A stretch of DNA of 64,000 nt, taken from Ischnura elegans (taxonomy: Eukaryota; Arthropoda; Insecta; Odonata; Coenagrionidae). Below are positions 10,088-21,976 of this stretch, in pieces; position 1 is the first letter of the stretch; each line of letters begins with the position of its first letter. The notes under the pieces are model-generated. The model was not told the origin of the DNA and searched no databases. It saw nothing but the letters and a program-made list of their open reading frames with translations. The stretch is from the NCBI RefSeq assembly GCF_921293095.1, contig NC_060258.1, positions 1,860,001 through 1,924,000 of the forward strand, in the 5' to 3' direction. Both the position numbers and the translations under genes were made by a program.

Positions 10088-13000
10088 ACTTTACCATTGC
10101 TTCAACCACAAATTTTGAGGAGTCATTACAAATAATGAAGGACGAGTCACAATTTCTATGGCTAATGCCACTATGACACTGAACAACAAAATTATCCTTT
10201 AGCAATCGGACAAAGATCCACACCTTAGGAACTTCGGAGCAAATTACGGTCAATAATGACTCAATAGCCTTCAAAAGGTACTGACTTATTTCCTTCACTG
10301 GCCTTAGTTTCCCTATTACAAAAGTGGTGCCATCGATCTCCTCCACTTTATTGGACACCGTGCTTAAGCTCTCAACAAATTTCAATGCCAAAGAATTTGG
10401 TGCCAATGACGATGATATTACTGGCAAGCTTTGCAATGCTTCAAATGACTCAGCAATTTTTTGCTCGACATATCGTGTACCAGACACCATCTTTTTCATT
10501 TTTCCCAGCAGAGCCTCTAATGGAAAGCAAGATGTCTCATAGGCTGGCCCTAACCAACGCACATTCTCTGCTAAATGTAGTAGCGAATGTACATTGGCTG
10601 ACATAAACCTCTTGCCATACAACAATTCAAAATCATAAACAAACCTCACCAGTAGCTCACTGGCCTTATCGATGTCAGATGAAGAAATAGAGTCTTGGTT
10701 AAGAATGTACATGGCATGAACGAGCAAGAAATAATGACAAAAATAGGTTCTCTCCATCACATCAACCATGAGCACAGGAATTGAATAATAGTAAAACCAA
10801 TTTTTAAACTCAGATGTCTTGAAAAAAGCAGAACAATTCACAATAGATCGTGGTCTACGACTAATGAAATGGGGCGGTTTTATTTTTTTCAGTCTTTCCT
10901 CAACAAGTGATAATTTGTCCACGAGTGAAAATTCATGACTGCGGAAAGCTGATTTAAACCATAACTCCAGCAAACGTTTTCCCCCAATGCCAGCAAACAC
11001 TGAATGCATGGTATCTATCCCACAACCATTTATAAAATCTGGAACCAATTTAGAAAACATGTTTTCTCCTTTGAACCCAAAAACAGTGGCTTTGGCATTC
11101 AGCAGTGCAGAAGAACAATGCTCCAAGGACTTTTCATGGGTCCTCAACTCCACATTTTCTGAAGAGGGGTAGCAAAATACCCTCCGTCTCCCACCCAAAG
11201 AAACACTTAAACCTTTATGCAGGCATTTGGAGCAGCCATAATAGCCATTGAAATTTTTCATATTTAGCAATAAGGCCTTTGCAGGCAAATCAGCTACAGC
11301 ACTTAATAAAATGGCAATAACTTTAATTCTTTCGCCTGATGCCAATTCAACAAAAATTCCGTTTTTAAGGGATTGTAATGGCTTAAACATAGGTAGCAAA
11401 AATGCATTGAAATTCGGTTTTGTAGTACCGTACCATAAGCCGCCAAAGATAACATTCTGAGGCAAATACCTCTTGGCATATGGTAATTCATTAATTACAA
11501 AAAGAATTGGCCAGACAGACATTTTCGAAGAATTAAATACCTGCATACCATCGGTATATAGCATGAGGGTAATGTCATACACCCCCTTAAGGTACAATTT
11601 AAATTTCTGGTACAGAAGACCATCCATCACATTTTCCATGCAATCCTCTCTACTCTTTTCCTTGTGGTATCTTTCAGTCATGGCATAGCAGAAATCAGGC
11701 TGAGAAAACATTTTTTTAATTTGTGGTTCCAGTGGAATTATCAAAAATGATGATATACCCTTTCCAGTGCAGTGAGTGCAATGATTAATACCTTCAAGTA
11801 CTGACCCACAGCCATTGCAACACTGCATTTTCTTGAATCTGCTCTCGGGTGAGCTGAAAGTTTTCCTGATGACGTAAACTGACTTAACCATTTTATTCCC
11901 AGAAGGTAAATGGTCATCTATTAATTTCAACAAGCTTGCCATGCAGGAGTAAGACAGTTTGAAGTGTAAAAAGAAGGAAAATAGCATGATGGCACTCTCT
12001 TTAACTGTCAGGTTTGCTCCATCATATATTTTTTCCTCGTAAATTCCATTACCGGAAAATTCGTCTTCGGGCTCGCTATCACCTAAATCATCACTACTGT
12101 ACCAATAATCACTTGAGTCATCCTCCACATTGCCTTCATCACAGGACATAGCATCATCACCTGCAATAATGAATTCATGCGTTACTATAGTAATATATTA
12201 CCACATGTGAAACTTTAACCCTACCAGAGGCATCAAAATGAGAAAAAATTATAGGAAGTTCAAAAATTTAAATTAATTTATATTAACTTTTCATATTTTA
12301 TACATACTTTCCGTTTCACGCTGGTCCGCAAGCTGATTATGGTCATCTTCAAATTCAGCATCATCTGTAATGTAAAACAAATTTTAAACCTTACTTTCAT
12401 CGGAGATAACAAAACTGAGTTACATTCACCACAAACTCATAAAATTTACATTGTGATAACAATTAATCAAGCTGAATATAAAGCATAATTGTAAGAGGTA
12501 CCTCAGAGAGTACTAATAAGGGCTCAACTTATAAGTAACATTTAATGACAGAACAGATATTGCTATTTTCCACGAATTTCTTTTTTTTAAAGTACCATAT
12601 AGGAAAATTGCCATCTCTCTTTTTCATGGAATCAGGATATTTATTTATTTAAGGAGTTTCAAACATAGCATTTCTGCCAAGTTACGCAGTAACAAACATA
12701 AAATTTTAACATAAAAAATCTGAACAAAGAGCACAGGCATAAGATAATAAAGAACAAAATAGAAGGCACGAGGAAAGGGAGGTGGAGAGGGAGGTTTCTT
12801 TATTAGCCGAGGAAAGGGAGGTGGAGAGGGAGGTTTCTTTATTAGCCGAGGAATGGGACATGGTAAGTTTGATAAATATGAGTTTAAGGGCAGAAAAAAC
12901 GGGTCAGTATTGTCTGGTAATGAATTGAGCAAGGAGCAAAGGCGGTGTTGGAGTGAGCGCTTAAGGAGGGATAGTCTAGGGATAGGTGTATGGAGTAAGG

Positions 13001-14173
13001 AATGTGTATGAGTGGGTCGGCAAGGCACTCTGAAATTAATGGATGAAAGCAAATCAGGACAATCAATGTGTGAATTTAGAATATTGTGTATAAGTTTTAA
13101 GTCTGTTTTAATCATTTGTTGGGAGAGATGAGTCATTGATAGAGAAGATAAGAGTGAGCTGGTGGACATGTCACGTAAGTGGGGAACTCTGCGTCTTACG
13201 GTTCTGGCCAGGAAGCTGGTTATACAGTCAAGAGAGGTGAGGTTAGAGGGGGCTGCGATGGACCGTATGGGAGAGCAATATCCGGTGACTGGAAGGATAA
13301 ATGCCGAGAAGTATGATTTAAGAGAGTTTGAATTTGCTTAAACAGCTTACAGTCGTCCGCATAAAAGAGAGTATGTGTCTGGGATGGAGGCAAAAGTGTG
13401 GCTAGGTCATCAATGAATAGGCTAAATAAATATGGCCCCGGGACACAACCTTGAGGAACACCTGATGTTACCGGGGACCAGTAGGACGAGGTGCCAGAAA
13501 ATATAACTCTTTGGAATCTATTAGTAAGAAAGGATTTGATGAGATTGAGAAAGGTTCCATGCACGTTGAATCGTTGACTAAGCTTGTAAAAGAGGAGGGT
13601 ATGGTCGAGTGAATCGAAGGCTCTGGAGAAATCAAGGAATATGGTGTCGAGTTGAGAATTTTTTGCTATTGAGTTGAGGGCATGGTGATGGAATACAGAT
13701 AGGTTAGTAAGAAAGGAACGATTAGGAAGGAAACCTCGCTGATTTTTCGAGAGGTTAGGGGATGTAAAGTAATGTTATCTGTTGAGTATAATACTCTATA
13801 TCATTCCATCATATCTCGCCTGCCTCAGTTAATTTAACTATACGGTCAACACTTAACATTGGTTAATTAGCCCACCTTAAGTCTGCTCTAGAATCCCAAA
13901 TAAATACACTGATACTTTAATACTCTAGATACCAGCATCAAATAATTATTAGAAGGCATTTACTAGCCTGACCCCCTCACCTTTGTCGGAGCTGAGTCCG
14001 AAGTAGTCATTTTCCAAACTCTCACTCAGCATAAACTGTGAACGGAGTTCATTTCGCTCCTCATCCTGGTAAGTCTCTTCAAGTGGATCGCCAATGGTTT
14101 CCTCCGCTTCCATAATTCTTCTCTTTCGCCAGATGGTAGTGCGTGATTGACCGCTATACGATTTACTCGCCAT
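9849..14173 (-). CDS. Tnp2-like (Transposase_21/DUF4218-type) CACTA transposase, 3 exons
   Basis: This is the transposase expected to cut and join TE2 ends. Three exons splice in phase: 14173-13981 (donor AAAG|GTGAGG), 12364-12308 (donor GAAA|GTATGT) and 12160-9849. The total is 2562 nt, 853 residues plus stop, with no internal stop. The start is the ATG opening MASKSYSGQSRTTIWRKRR, a basic N-terminus. An acidic region (~65-120) follows, then a possible zinc ribbon CNGCGSVLEGINHCTHC (~196-213). The core contains YTDGMQVFNSSKMSVWPI (~285-302), fitting the D-G-F-P...WP signature of Transposase_21. AVADLPAKALLLNM (~372) and YGCSKCLHKG (~391) are the next landmarks, then GIDTMHSVFAG. The segment NVHSLLHLAENVRWLGPAYE is DUF4218-like. 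Intron 1 holds a LINE fragment. Activity is untested, but the frame is fully open. Confidence 0.9.
12308..12364 (-). CDS. Exon 2 of the TE2 transposase
   Basis: A 57-bp acidic exon (DDAEFEDDHNQLADQRE) between TTACATTACAG and GAAA|GTATGT. Both of its junctions keep the reading frame with exons 1 and 3. It is too short for ORF scans and is listed separately so that it is not missed. Confidence 0.82.
12645..13785 (-). mobile_element. 5'-truncated LINE fragment in transposase intron 1
   Basis: A minus-strand reverse-transcriptase fragment. From 13785 down it reads RGFLPNRSFLTNLS, then the motif-A region IFLDFSRAFDSLDHTLL, then SGVPQGCVPGPYLFSLFIDDL and the catalytic FYADD box (~13340-13360). The frame breaks after that. 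A second segment (13169-12645 frame: SLSMTHLSQQ...LDYPSLSAHS in the alternate frame) is the C-terminal tail region. The 3' end is an ATTTATTTATTTAAGG-type tail at ~12640-12655. It resembles Jockey/CR1-type LINE reverse transcriptases; the clade is not certain. It is not functional. Confidence 0.85.
12766..12852. repeat. 39-bp minisatellite, about two copies
   Basis: The unit CGAGGAAAGGGAGGTGGAGA plus GGGAGGTTTCTTTATTAGC occurs twice in tandem with a third partial start. In the LINE-tail frame it encodes the duplicated peptide RLIKKPPSPPPFP. Confidence 0.9.
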
Positions 14174-14913
14174 GTTAACAACGGAATTTGGATTTTGAAA
14201 CTCGGGACATTCGTATGCAGATAAATCGAAAATCGAAGGCCGGCAGAAATAAAGCTTGGGGGTATCTTGGAATTAGATGCCAATGAAATTAATTATACAT
14301 CCGAGATACTAAAAGACGATTTCTATGCTAATTATTTTTTTACCTCTCCTGATTTGATTTCTGAATATACTGAAAATTGAGATATGTATAGACATCAAAC
14401 GATAGAATTCAACACACAACGGCACTGTGCTTGCTTTGCTCAGCTAGTCGGGTAACAACTTAGCAAGTAACCAAAAATTTTTAAATGACTACATTCACGA
14501 AAAACAGCTATATTATAAATACATTATTTTATTTCATTAAACTTTTTTTGGAAAAATTTTATTAGAAATTTAAAATATCATCATTTCACGCCGAACTTGA
14601 ATCATGTGGTACTTTAATAGTCAATATAAAGCTTTACCTTTAATACATAAATCTGAGAATCGTGCAAAAGGATAACATTTATCATCCCTAAACAAATTTA
14701 AATATTATTTTGTACTTAAAAGCATTAAATTTCAATGTAAAAGATGTCATAAAATTTCGCATTGGTTTATCAAGAGCGCAACTTGAGTTATATTGGACTT
14801 CTTTCCGGCATATCCGGTTCGTGTTGTACGTTTACTCACATCTCACATTTACTGCACGTGGTGATCAGTGGTGAACAGAATTGTAGAGTCACACGTCTAG
14901 AATATCACGCATC
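14174..14913. promoter_or_regulatory. Divergent promoter spacer between transposase and BEN gene
   Basis: A 740-bp AT-rich spacer separating the two start codons, which face away from each other. It must contain both promoters or a shared bidirectional one. A CACATTTACTGCACGTGGTG E-box-like stretch lies ~60 bp before the BEN start. No unambiguous TATA box or initiator was assigned. Confidence 0.5.
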
Positions 14914-17900
14914 ATGTCTAGAATAGTTGAGTATGAAGAAGACTCGATGGACAGCGTGCGGTCTTATACCGCTAGAAGTAAGCGGGAGAAGAGGGTGAAG
15001 GCTGTGCTGTACTTTACGTCCGATGAATCTACCGCCATAGTGGATAATCTGGCAGATTTTCTGCCTGAAGTCGACAGTGTGCTGAGAGGGCAAACACACC
15101 TAATTAAGTGGAACCCAAAAGCTGCGGAGCCCGACCAGGAGGTTCGCATTGTCAAAAAAGGAGGTAAGTATGATAACCAATTCGAATCGACGTTTTCCAT
15201 TGTAATTTGGCCATTCAATGGCAATTCCCATTTGCTATGCGAATATGTTGGTTCCTAAGATGGGCTGATGAGGAACGTACTGAATACTGTATTTCTATAT
15301 TCAAGTCATGAAAATAGTGTCATCGCATGCGATGATGTCTATGATTGGATTGCGTGATAGGAAAGTTTGATGCATTAGTCCAAGAGGAGCTCTTTACTCC
15401 ATGCAAGTAAATGAGTATGGACTGCAGAGTCTTCATGCATTGTGTGACCAGGGCTCTATCCCTGTTGTAGGATGTGGTATTGTGCGTGGGTTTCACCGTT
15501 GCTCTCATGTCATGGTTAATTTCGACATAGTGTTACACTCGTTATTTTAATGAAATGAGTGTAACCCATTGTTATTGTGGCTTACAATAGTGTTGGTACG
15601 GAGAAGCTACATATGACTTTATACTTGAATTTTATGGTATCTATAGTTAAAGCGACTAATTATCTTCCTTTTATATTCTAGGCACTAGGATAGAATGTGA
15701 GGAGGTGCGTGAGGCGTTTGAGGTGCTCGCTAGCTCTGTGGGGGGTATATGAGGCCATAAAGCTTTGTGACGAAACGCCCACCATGGTACGCAAAAGGAA
15801 AACCTGTCCCTCTGTCCGGCCACCACAAGCAGGCCAAATGCCGGTAGAGAGTTTATTTAAGAGGCTACCTGATTCAAATGTGGCCCCAGAGGTGGTGAGA
15901 AGAGTGGAGCCTCTTGCTGCTGCCACTAAGCCTCATGGGGCTTCTGTATTTGATATTGCAGCTCTTCAAAGAGACATGGTGCATGCAGGTGTGTTATTTT
16001 TAGTTGGGAGTCTGACTCACCATTTATGCTTCATTAAGAATTTAAATAGAAGTAGTTTAGTGTGAGCAGTATTCACTGTTTGCTAACCCAGAAATTGTCT
16101 TTCCAGTGACAAATGCTGAAAAGGCTGCAGTGTTGCTCTGCCATGCGGAGCATTTACAGCCAAGAGACATGGATGCTATGGTATGGTCCCTAGGTGGTAT
16201 TACTCAACCTGTGCTTTTGTATTTAGAAATCATTTTAGTTATGTCAAGTACGTGAAGTAGTACTTAAGTTGCTACAAATTTCATTCCTGCTTTTTATATT
16301 TCCTCTGCTTTCATATAGCATCTTGATGCTATGATGATATATTGTTATTGGTAAATTGTTCAGGGAAAACTTCAGTCTTGCAAGTTGCCATGTGCTTTCT
16401 GTTACCATAGAGATAGGAAACCATTTCATTCATCAACATTCTTAATTTTTTATGGTATTATGAATATAAATTTTTCATTATTGTAAGGGTAGAACATGCA
16501 AGCTGTCCATTGTACAATGCCTATTAATGTAATCTCATTCTGCGTAACATCTAAAAGTATGGAGCTATGACTACTTCCTAATTTTGCATCTGAATCTTCA
16601 TTTCGGCAGGTACCTGTGTACCATGGCTTCAATATAATGATTAAAAAAATCGATAAAATGGAGTGCCTCTCTAGGGCAAAAAGCAACCCAGGCAAGTTGC
16701 AGCGGCTCCTGCTGGAGAAGATAAAGGGGAGGGAGTATATAAAAACACATTGCGCCAGAGGGCAAAGAGCAGCAACAGGTGGACTTCCAGCAGCTGATGC
16801 AGATTTATTAATTGCAGTGCAGTGTGAGTCAATGAAATTAATACTTTTAATTGGATGCAGTATACTTAATAGTTCTATATTTTGGCTGTTTAGTTAAGAT
16901 GGATACCTATGTGAAAAGATATCACGATCAATTTAGTGGCACAAGTTGTTTGACCTAAACTACCTATTCTAGCTAAATTACCCATCATGTCGTACAAGAA
17001 CTGCGGTGAGTTTGCAAACTGCCATCTTGCCTAAACTGGCCTCCTTGCTATTTCTGATTATTCACACGTGCAGCATTTCTCTGAAAATAGTGCCCCCATT
17101 TTTTTCCTAAAATGCTTATGGTAAGAGTAAAGGGGAGACTATATTCAAACCCATTTTTTCCTGGGACTGGGACTTATGAATTTTGAGATTCTGATTTGTG
17201 TTCCCACGAATTGGTATTCCTGGTTCAATGTTAAATAAGAGGTTCATTGTTGCTGGGCCATTTCATCTCAAATCAGGCAGATAGTGCAAAATCATGTCAG
17301 GTGACCATCGCCGATTTCTCTGAAATTTATATATGTGAAAGCAGTATCCTTATGATGAATAGTGATGACTTTATTTCAGCTCAGAACTGGTCCGTTATAA
17401 AGTTACCATCCTTTGAACATTGCATAGTTACGCCTCAGAGTAAAAAATGAAGAATCACATAAATGCTGATTACTAAAGAACCATGGCCCGTAGAGCAGTG
17501 GTTATTGTTTCATTTTGAAGAGAATTCATTTATGCACATTTTGGCATAACTTGCAAGCCAGTTGAAGCATTAATAAAGACATAGGACTTGTTTAAACAAT
17601 GAATTCTCTTCAAAATGAAACAATAACCACTGCTTTGCGAGCCATGGTTCCTTAGTAATCAGCATTTATGTGATTTTTCATTTTTTACTCTAAGGCGTGA
17701 CTCTGCAGTGTTCAGAGGATGGTGACTTTATAACGGTTCAGTTCTGAGCTGAAATAAAGTCATCACTATTCATCGTAAGGATACTGCTTTCACATATAAA
17801 AAATTTCAGAGAAATCGGTGATGGTCACCTGACACCCCTCTGCCTGATTTGAGATGAAATCTCCCTGCTGCTTTTTATAGGGTTGTAGCTATGTCCATTG

Positions 17901-18359
17901 TCACATGCTTTTGAAAAGAATCTAATATTTGTTGTTGCTAATATATATTTTCTTAATGTATTACAGTGTACACAGAATCACGATTCAAGGGTAAAGAGGT
18001 GCCGTCTATCAAAAAGACATTCAACCAAATGTCAGGAAATATAAGGAGGCATGACCGGTACTGTGAAGGGAAGTACCGTTATGCCAGAAAGCCGAAGAAA
18101 AATAAGTATGTTGTTTTGCAGTGTGTAAAGAACCTTCTAGGATGGTGTTCAACATTATTGTCAAATTAGAGTTGGGTAATAATTCTTTGTAATTTGTTCC
18201 AGGAATGTTGGAGATGAAAATTTGAGGCCATTACACGAGCATGGAGAAATGAGCACTCCGCTTATTAGTGACGTGTCATACGGAAGGCCTTCCTCAACTA
18301 TGGTTGGAGGCCATGAGCATCAAAATGTGTCCACTGGGGCAGTATATCACTGCATGTAA
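14914..18359 (+). pseudogene. BEN-domain gene of TE2, six exons, one frameshift
   Basis: A probable DNA-binding accessory protein of the transposon. Exons are 14914-15163, 15682-15988, 16107-16180, 16610-16823, 17967-18105 and 18203-18359; every GT-AG junction keeps phase. Exon 1 starts MSRIVEYEEDSMDSVRS and contains VKAVLYFTSDESTAIVDN and LIKWNPKAAEPDQEVRI. In exon 2 the frame is lost at a run of six Gs (15740-15745), leading to an immediate stop; a run of five would keep it open, so this is a one-base indel or a sequencing error. Exon 4 carries the BEN-like core LQRLLLEKIKGREYIKTHCA and RGQRAATGGLPAADADLLIA, and exon 5 continues YTESRFKGKEVPSIKKTF. BEN domains bind DNA and mediate protein contacts in animal chromatin proteins; the role here is inferred. 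The gene is transcribed away from the transposase. Confidence 0.8.
17251..17872. mobile_element. Fold-back MITE in BEN-gene intron 4
   Basis: Two ~275-bp arms (17251-17529 and 17599-17872) are near-perfect inverted copies around a ~70-bp centre; both contain TTTCATCTCAAATCAGGCAG, the GTGAAAGCAGTATCCTTA word and AATGAAACAATAACCACTGC in opposite orientations. It falls between exons 4 and 5. I found no clear target duplication. A transcript through it would form a long hairpin. Confidence 0.88.
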
Positions 18360-18472
18360 TTATTTTTGAAGGTTTCTGTGTGTGTTTATTATTGTTCTTT
18401 ACTTGAATGCATTGAGAGGGTTTTTAAAATAGTATATGTGTGTTGTAATTGGTACTTTTTCCCTGTTTGGGC

Positions 18473-18478
18473 AATAAA
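18473..18478 (+). terminator. Polyadenylation signal AATAAA of the BEN gene
   Basis: AATAAA ~114 bp after the stop codon of the BEN gene, in the context TTTGGGCAATAAAAATTTAG. Confidence 0.6.
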
Positions 18479-18479
18479 A

Positions 18480-19480
18480 ATTTAGTCAAAAGTAATTTTC
18501 TTATTGTCCTTTTCTCACTAAACTTTATTGTAGCACCGCTTAATTTTTGTAGTATTAAATGACAAGTGTGCTTTCCAATTTGATGCTTATTTTTAAAAGT
18601 TGCAATTATACGATTTCTAGATCCATATTTTTAAATGTTCATTGGTCAATCACGAAATATTCTTACCTTATTCTCAACGCTGTCTCAAGTATATTTTTGG
18701 CAAGATGGTTAAATGACGTATTACATTTAGTTTCATTGGGGAATGTATGAAGTTATATCTGGGTGTTCTTTACAAGTGTTTATGATACTCAACTTGATGC
18801 ATCTTAGAATCTTTCCTTTTCTCACGATAACTCTTGAAGTACAACGGCAGTATACCACAGGTACAGACAGGTGGCGTTACTAGGAATATTCTTTTGGAGA
18901 GGACTGGGGGGGGGCTACCCCCACAGGCAACAAGGAGTCCAGGAAATTTTTTGAACAATAACATGTCTAGAAATGCTTTTTGCATAATTTTGGAACTTTA
19001 AATTTAACTTAAAGCAGATACAGTTATTGGGTGTCTAATTCAGGCAATAGTTTTTAAAATTTCTGAGGCTTTTGGGGTGGGGGAGCTATCCTCCCCCCCC
19101 ATAGTTATGCCAATGCAATGGAATTTTTAGTTTGTAATTTTGACCAAGAAAGCTATCAATTAAGGACCCAAGCTGCATTTTCCTAAGATAAACTGATCCA
19201 ATCATTTTCGCCCTTAAGCAGATTTCTTTCTAATATTATCATTGGAAGAGATTGAGTGGTGAATCTTACTCTGGTTTGTGTGGACAAATAGGATCTCAAA
19301 TTTCTTTGTTAATACCATTTGTTTAAAAAAAGGTATTATAGGAAGTAGGAATATTTGTTAATAGCTTTGTGTGAATTGTTTGTAATGTATACTATCAGGT
19401 TATGTCTACATCTGGTACAATAATATAGTTAATTTAGAAAGAAATGAGTTCCATAGATGTAGAAATTATTTTCAGCATTG
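18480..19480. other. TE2 right non-coding part with a G-tract insertion remnant
   Basis: No supported exon. The segment 18871-19110 begins GGTGGCGTTACTAGGAATAT and contains GGGGGGGGCTACCCCC, then GGGGTGGGGGAGCTATCC and CCATAGTTATGCC. This signature (GTGGCG plus G-tracts) recurs elsewhere in the window and looks like an old dispersed repeat. Confidence 0.5.
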
Positions 19481-19489
19481 ATTCCAAGG

Positions 19490-20050
19490 CAACTCCGTAA
19501 GGCATCCCAACCTGTTACGAATCAGTTTCATTGCCAATTCCAAAATAGTTACAACGCAGTGTGGATGGTGTACAAATCAGTTCCACGGGTGGGTGAGTGG
19601 TACAAATCAGTTCCATTGCCAATTCTAAAGCAGTTACAAAGCTGTTTGGATGGCGTACAAATCAGTTCCATAGCCAATTCTAAAGCATTTACAAAGCAGT
19701 CTGGATGGTGTACAAATCAGTTCCACGGGTGGGTGAGTGGTACAAATCAGTTCCATTGCCAATTATAAGGCAGTTACAAAGCTGTTTGGATGGCGTACAA
19801 ATCAATTCCAATGCTAATTCCAAATGAGTTTCAAAGGTAGAAGGGATGAGGAAATGTATTCCAAAGCAGTTTCCATGGCAAATCCAAAGCAGTTTCCATG
19901 GCAAATCCAAAGGAGTTGATGACATAGCAGGAAGGTATGATGTCATGAACTGCTGTGTACCTTGTTTCAATTCCACAGCAGTTCAACAGCACATCCAAAT
20001 CAATGGTACAAAGCAAATAGACGGCAGTTCCAAATGCCTTACACAGCAGA
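19490..20050. repeat. TE2 right subterminal array with ~140-bp tandem period
   Basis: Repeated words GTACAAATCAGTTCCA, CCAATTCTAAAGCAGTTACA and AAAGCAGTTTCCATGGCAAA. These are the reverse complement of the left-end GTAACTGCTTTGGAAC word. A block beginning TGGATGGTGTACAAATCAGT and including CCACGGGTGGGTGAGTGG recurs 140 bp apart (19562 and 19702). Confidence 0.85.
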
Positions 20051-20351
20051 AATTTTTCCCTGAGTATGTTCAGGATATGGTGTTTCCATCACCTCTACCA
20101 TTAAATATTGATGATCTGATGCAAGAAATATCACCAGACATTCAAATTTTTACACCCAATATGCTATTGAGAGTGTGAAAAAAGTTCAAGTACCCATCGA
20201 GTTGATATCGTTTAACTGTCAGGAGGAGGTCATATTGAACATTAGTGGACTTGTTCTTAAGTGGAAAAAAATATTTTTAAATGTTCTTGATAATGATGTA
20301 TAACACACGTTTCTTTTGTGTTTTTTTTTATTAAATACATATTTGTGAAGA

Positions 20352-20377
20352 TGTGATATTCTTTTTAAATCACCCTG
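20352..20377 (-). repeat. TE2 right terminal inverted repeat
   Basis: Reads TGTGATATTCTTTTTAAATC then ACCCTG; followed by TATATCAC of the host element E. Confidence 0.92.
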
Positions 20378-21300
20378 TATATCACTCAAAATTTACGGGC
20401 TTTAAGGATTTACTGATAACAGTTCTAACGATTCCCGTGATATTTAATGGGAATGCTTTTTGTATCGATCGTCCAAACATTTCGTTGGGAATCTGGTGGC
20501 TGACATTGAAGTCTTGAAAAAAGAAGTCTTTGAACTAAAATGGACGTATTTTTCATGTTTAGAAAGAAATACTTTCTCATTTGCTAATGCCGTGAAATCC
20601 GCTTCGTCTTATAGTTTCTTGAATGAGATATAATAATTGATCAAGGACGTCACTAGACGTTGTTATTGTTATCACAATAAACCGTTTCTGACTAATTGTG
20701 ATATTGGGTGACTAATGATGAAGTTAAATATCTCAGCATTCCGGGAAGTAGTGTTGTCGGATGTTTTGAAGAAGTGTTGGTAAACCGGTCAAATTAAAAA
20801 AATGCTGGTGTTATCGTGCTAACCAAATCTGACATTACTTTTGAAGTGAGCTATATAGTTGTCGCATATGTGCCACATGAGCTGTGCATTACTGTATATT
20901 ATAACTATCTTGCATTGTATTACTCAGAGAATGAGTTTTTGTGGGTGACTTTTTACCCTAAAATATTTTCATCTTCCACTGAATACTTTTTTACGTTGAA
21001 TCTAATTTACAATTTTATGAGTATTTTTGTTTCTGTCATGCATTTGTGACGTACCTCACAGTACTTGTGACACTGTATACTCTTCTCATAATTTTTCTAT
21101 GATCTCCTGGCAAATAAAAATATTATTATGAATGATATAATGAAATACAATGAAGGTTGTATAGGCAGTTTCACATGGACCACGTCATTCCACAGGTTAG
21201 CAATGAAAACATGTTGAAATTGCGAGCTTGGAATTTAGAGCAGGGAATATTTTGCTGTATTATATCCACGCACTCTCGCGTGTGTTATAGAAATCCACCG
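20378..21300. repeat. Part of element E present again, inverted, at 34537-35460
   Basis: From TATATCACTC through the ATGTTTTGAAGAAGTG and GTCGCATATGTGCCACATGA regions to AGAAATCCACCG, this segment is matched inversely with few differences by 34537-35460. Open frames inside it (for example 20816-21049) are hydrophobic and not matched by any family I know. Confidence 0.92.
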
Positions 21301-21913
21301 GTTTACACGACGCAATTTTGATTTTAACTTCATACATACTTCAGCTATTGCGCAATGACGTCCACCATGTAAAACGGCCTGAAGGCAATGTTAAAGCAAT
21401 TACCTTAGTTAAACTGGGAGAAAAATTACTCACGCCTTATTTTTTTACTAACCAGAAAAGTAATACCCCACGTTATGCATATATAGATATAATTTATTGT
21501 TTTATTATTATTTATTATTTAAATATATATGAAGCCTATGAAATATTAATAAAGATTTAAAAACACATTTCAATACGAAAATCCATTTTTCAGCGAAGAC
21601 GACATCTGAACTTTACCTGGCTTACGACGACATTCCAGCGCAGAATAATATTTTGCCTACCTTATTTAGTAAAGGAATAGGTACGTAACAAGAGGCCTGC
21701 TGGCAATCGCATTTCTTATGCCTACTTTAGGTATAAGTCATCCAGCGTTCGATAAGTTACAATGTGTAATTAATACGGCTGCCCGACTCGAGTGTTCTTC
21801 GGCACCATTTTGAACTCGCGCCGCCGCTCACCTACTCGGTGAGCGCTATCATACCCGGGAGTACGCTCACAAATATGGCGGCCGCTCACTAGTGATCGGG
21901 TGGTGAGCGGTCG

Positions 21914-21976
21914 CATCCAAGGGGAGAGCGGTGGTTCGCTCACCTTCCGCTCAGTGAGCGGAGGTCCCCCTGGATG
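21914..21976. repeat. Right-end palindrome of element E
   Basis: CATCCAAGGGGAGAGCGG at one side and CCCCCTGGATG at the other, with CCGCTCAGTGAGCGG inside. Related in sequence and position to the left-end palindrome at 7523. Confidence 0.8.

Larger units (their letters stand above)
7755..20377. mobile_element. TE2: 12.6-kb CACTA-type DNA transposon with two divergent genes
   Basis: The left terminus is CAGGGTCATTTTAAAAGAAT at 7755 and the right is its near-inverse, ending ATTTAAATCACCCTG at 20377 region; the ~26-bp TIRs differ at a few positions. The flanks read TAATATA before and TATATCAC after. The uninterrupted inverted copy of the host sequence at 35455-35461 has a single TATATAT, which fixes the target duplication as TA. 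Inside are a minus-strand Tnp2-like transposase (9849-14173), a plus-strand BEN-domain gene (14914-18359) sharing a 740-bp divergent spacer, and short-repeat arrays at both ends. Nested in its introns are a LINE fragment and a fold-back element. The termini are CAGGG rather than canonical CACTA, and the duplication is 2 bp. The assignment to the CACTA/CMC group rests on the transposase. Confidence 0.93.
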
